Under the pieces are notes generated by a model that had not been told where the DNA came from, did not search any database, and saw nothing but the letters and a program-made list of their open reading frames with translations. This document shows positions 5,367-5,515 of a stretch of 5,515 nt of DNA, one piece after another. The stretch's first letter is position 1. Each line of letters begins with the position of its first letter. The position numbers and the translations under genes are program-made. The stretch spans positions 1-5,515 of the forward strand of contig PMOP01000215.1 of the NCBI GenBank assembly GCA_003161495.1, written 5' to 3'. Source of the stretch: Acidobacteriota bacterium. GTDB taxonomy: Bacteria; Acidobacteriota; Terriglobia; Acidiferrales; UBA7541.

Positions 5367-5515
5367 CTATTCGGTTCCAGGGTCTATCAGATCGATTTGA
5401 GTCCTCTTTCCCGCCGCAGCAATGTGGCAGGAATTGTCCAGTAATTCTTCGCCATTGGCCAGATCGCCGCGTGCCTTGTTGACTTGGTCTTCGAGAATCA
5501 CAAATCCCTTAGTTC
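5367..5515 (-). CDS. possible 3' end of an unrecognised leftward gene (partial)
   Basis: Reading leftwards from the window edge, 48 codons stay open to a TAG at 5369-5367. The peptide includes GFVILEDQVNKARGDLANGE and ends in DLIDPGTE. It is balanced in composition, and G is frequent at first codon positions, as in real genes. The family is not recognised, and an open frame of this length can arise by chance. If real, it converges on the propeller gene with the 5296-5324 hairpin between them, which would be a natural place for shared termination. The start lies outside the window. Confidence 0.33.
   Translation of the reverse strand, partial: TKGFVILEDQVNKARGDLANGEELLDNSCHIAAAGKRTQIDLIDPGTE

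Overview
The window most resembles chromosomal DNA from an Acidobacteriota bacterium or a close relative. This rests on moderate-to-high GC, a degenerate-receiver LuxR regulator with a Cys-rich linker, an O-antigen-ligase-family protein carrying a GPYVNHNHFAG motif, and a Tat-exported NHL-propeller protein. The assignment comes from remembered family resemblance, not from a search. No RNA gene, insertion sequence, phage gene or CRISPR array was seen.

Layout: 1-276 has no convincing gene, only a 7-bp inverted repeat and a doubtful 31-codon reading frame. From 3574 down to 277 three genes run leftwards. The first encodes a membrane-anchored TPR protein with a C-terminal carbohydrate-binding-like domain. 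The second encodes a multi-pass O-antigen ligase/polymerase-family protein and overlaps the first by 4 bp (ATGA). The third encodes a NarL/FixJ-type regulator and lies 89 bp further on, behind its own promoter-like sequence. Positions 3575-3916 form a divergent intergenic region with candidate promoters for both sides, short repeats, and a hairpin that contains the ribosome binding site of the rightward gene. From 3917 to 5203 a Tat-exported beta-propeller is encoded on the + strand. It resembles the peptidyl-alpha-hydroxyglycine alpha-amidating lyase (PAL) fold and appears to keep the PAL catalytic residues. Positions 5204-5366 hold a strong hairpin, and a possible 3' end of a leftward gene reaches the right edge.

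Working together: the TPR/carbohydrate-binding protein and the O-antigen ligase look like a translationally coupled pair acting at the outer face of the inner membrane in surface polysaccharide polymerisation or transfer. The regulator downstream has lost the usual phospho-acceptor Asp, so if it controls this pathway it probably does so without classical phosphorylation. The PAL-like protein is transcribed divergently and has no visible partner in the window. The most unusual items are its apparently complete active site, the Shine-Dalgarno hairpin in front of it, and the regulator's degenerate receiver with a palindrome next to its start codon.
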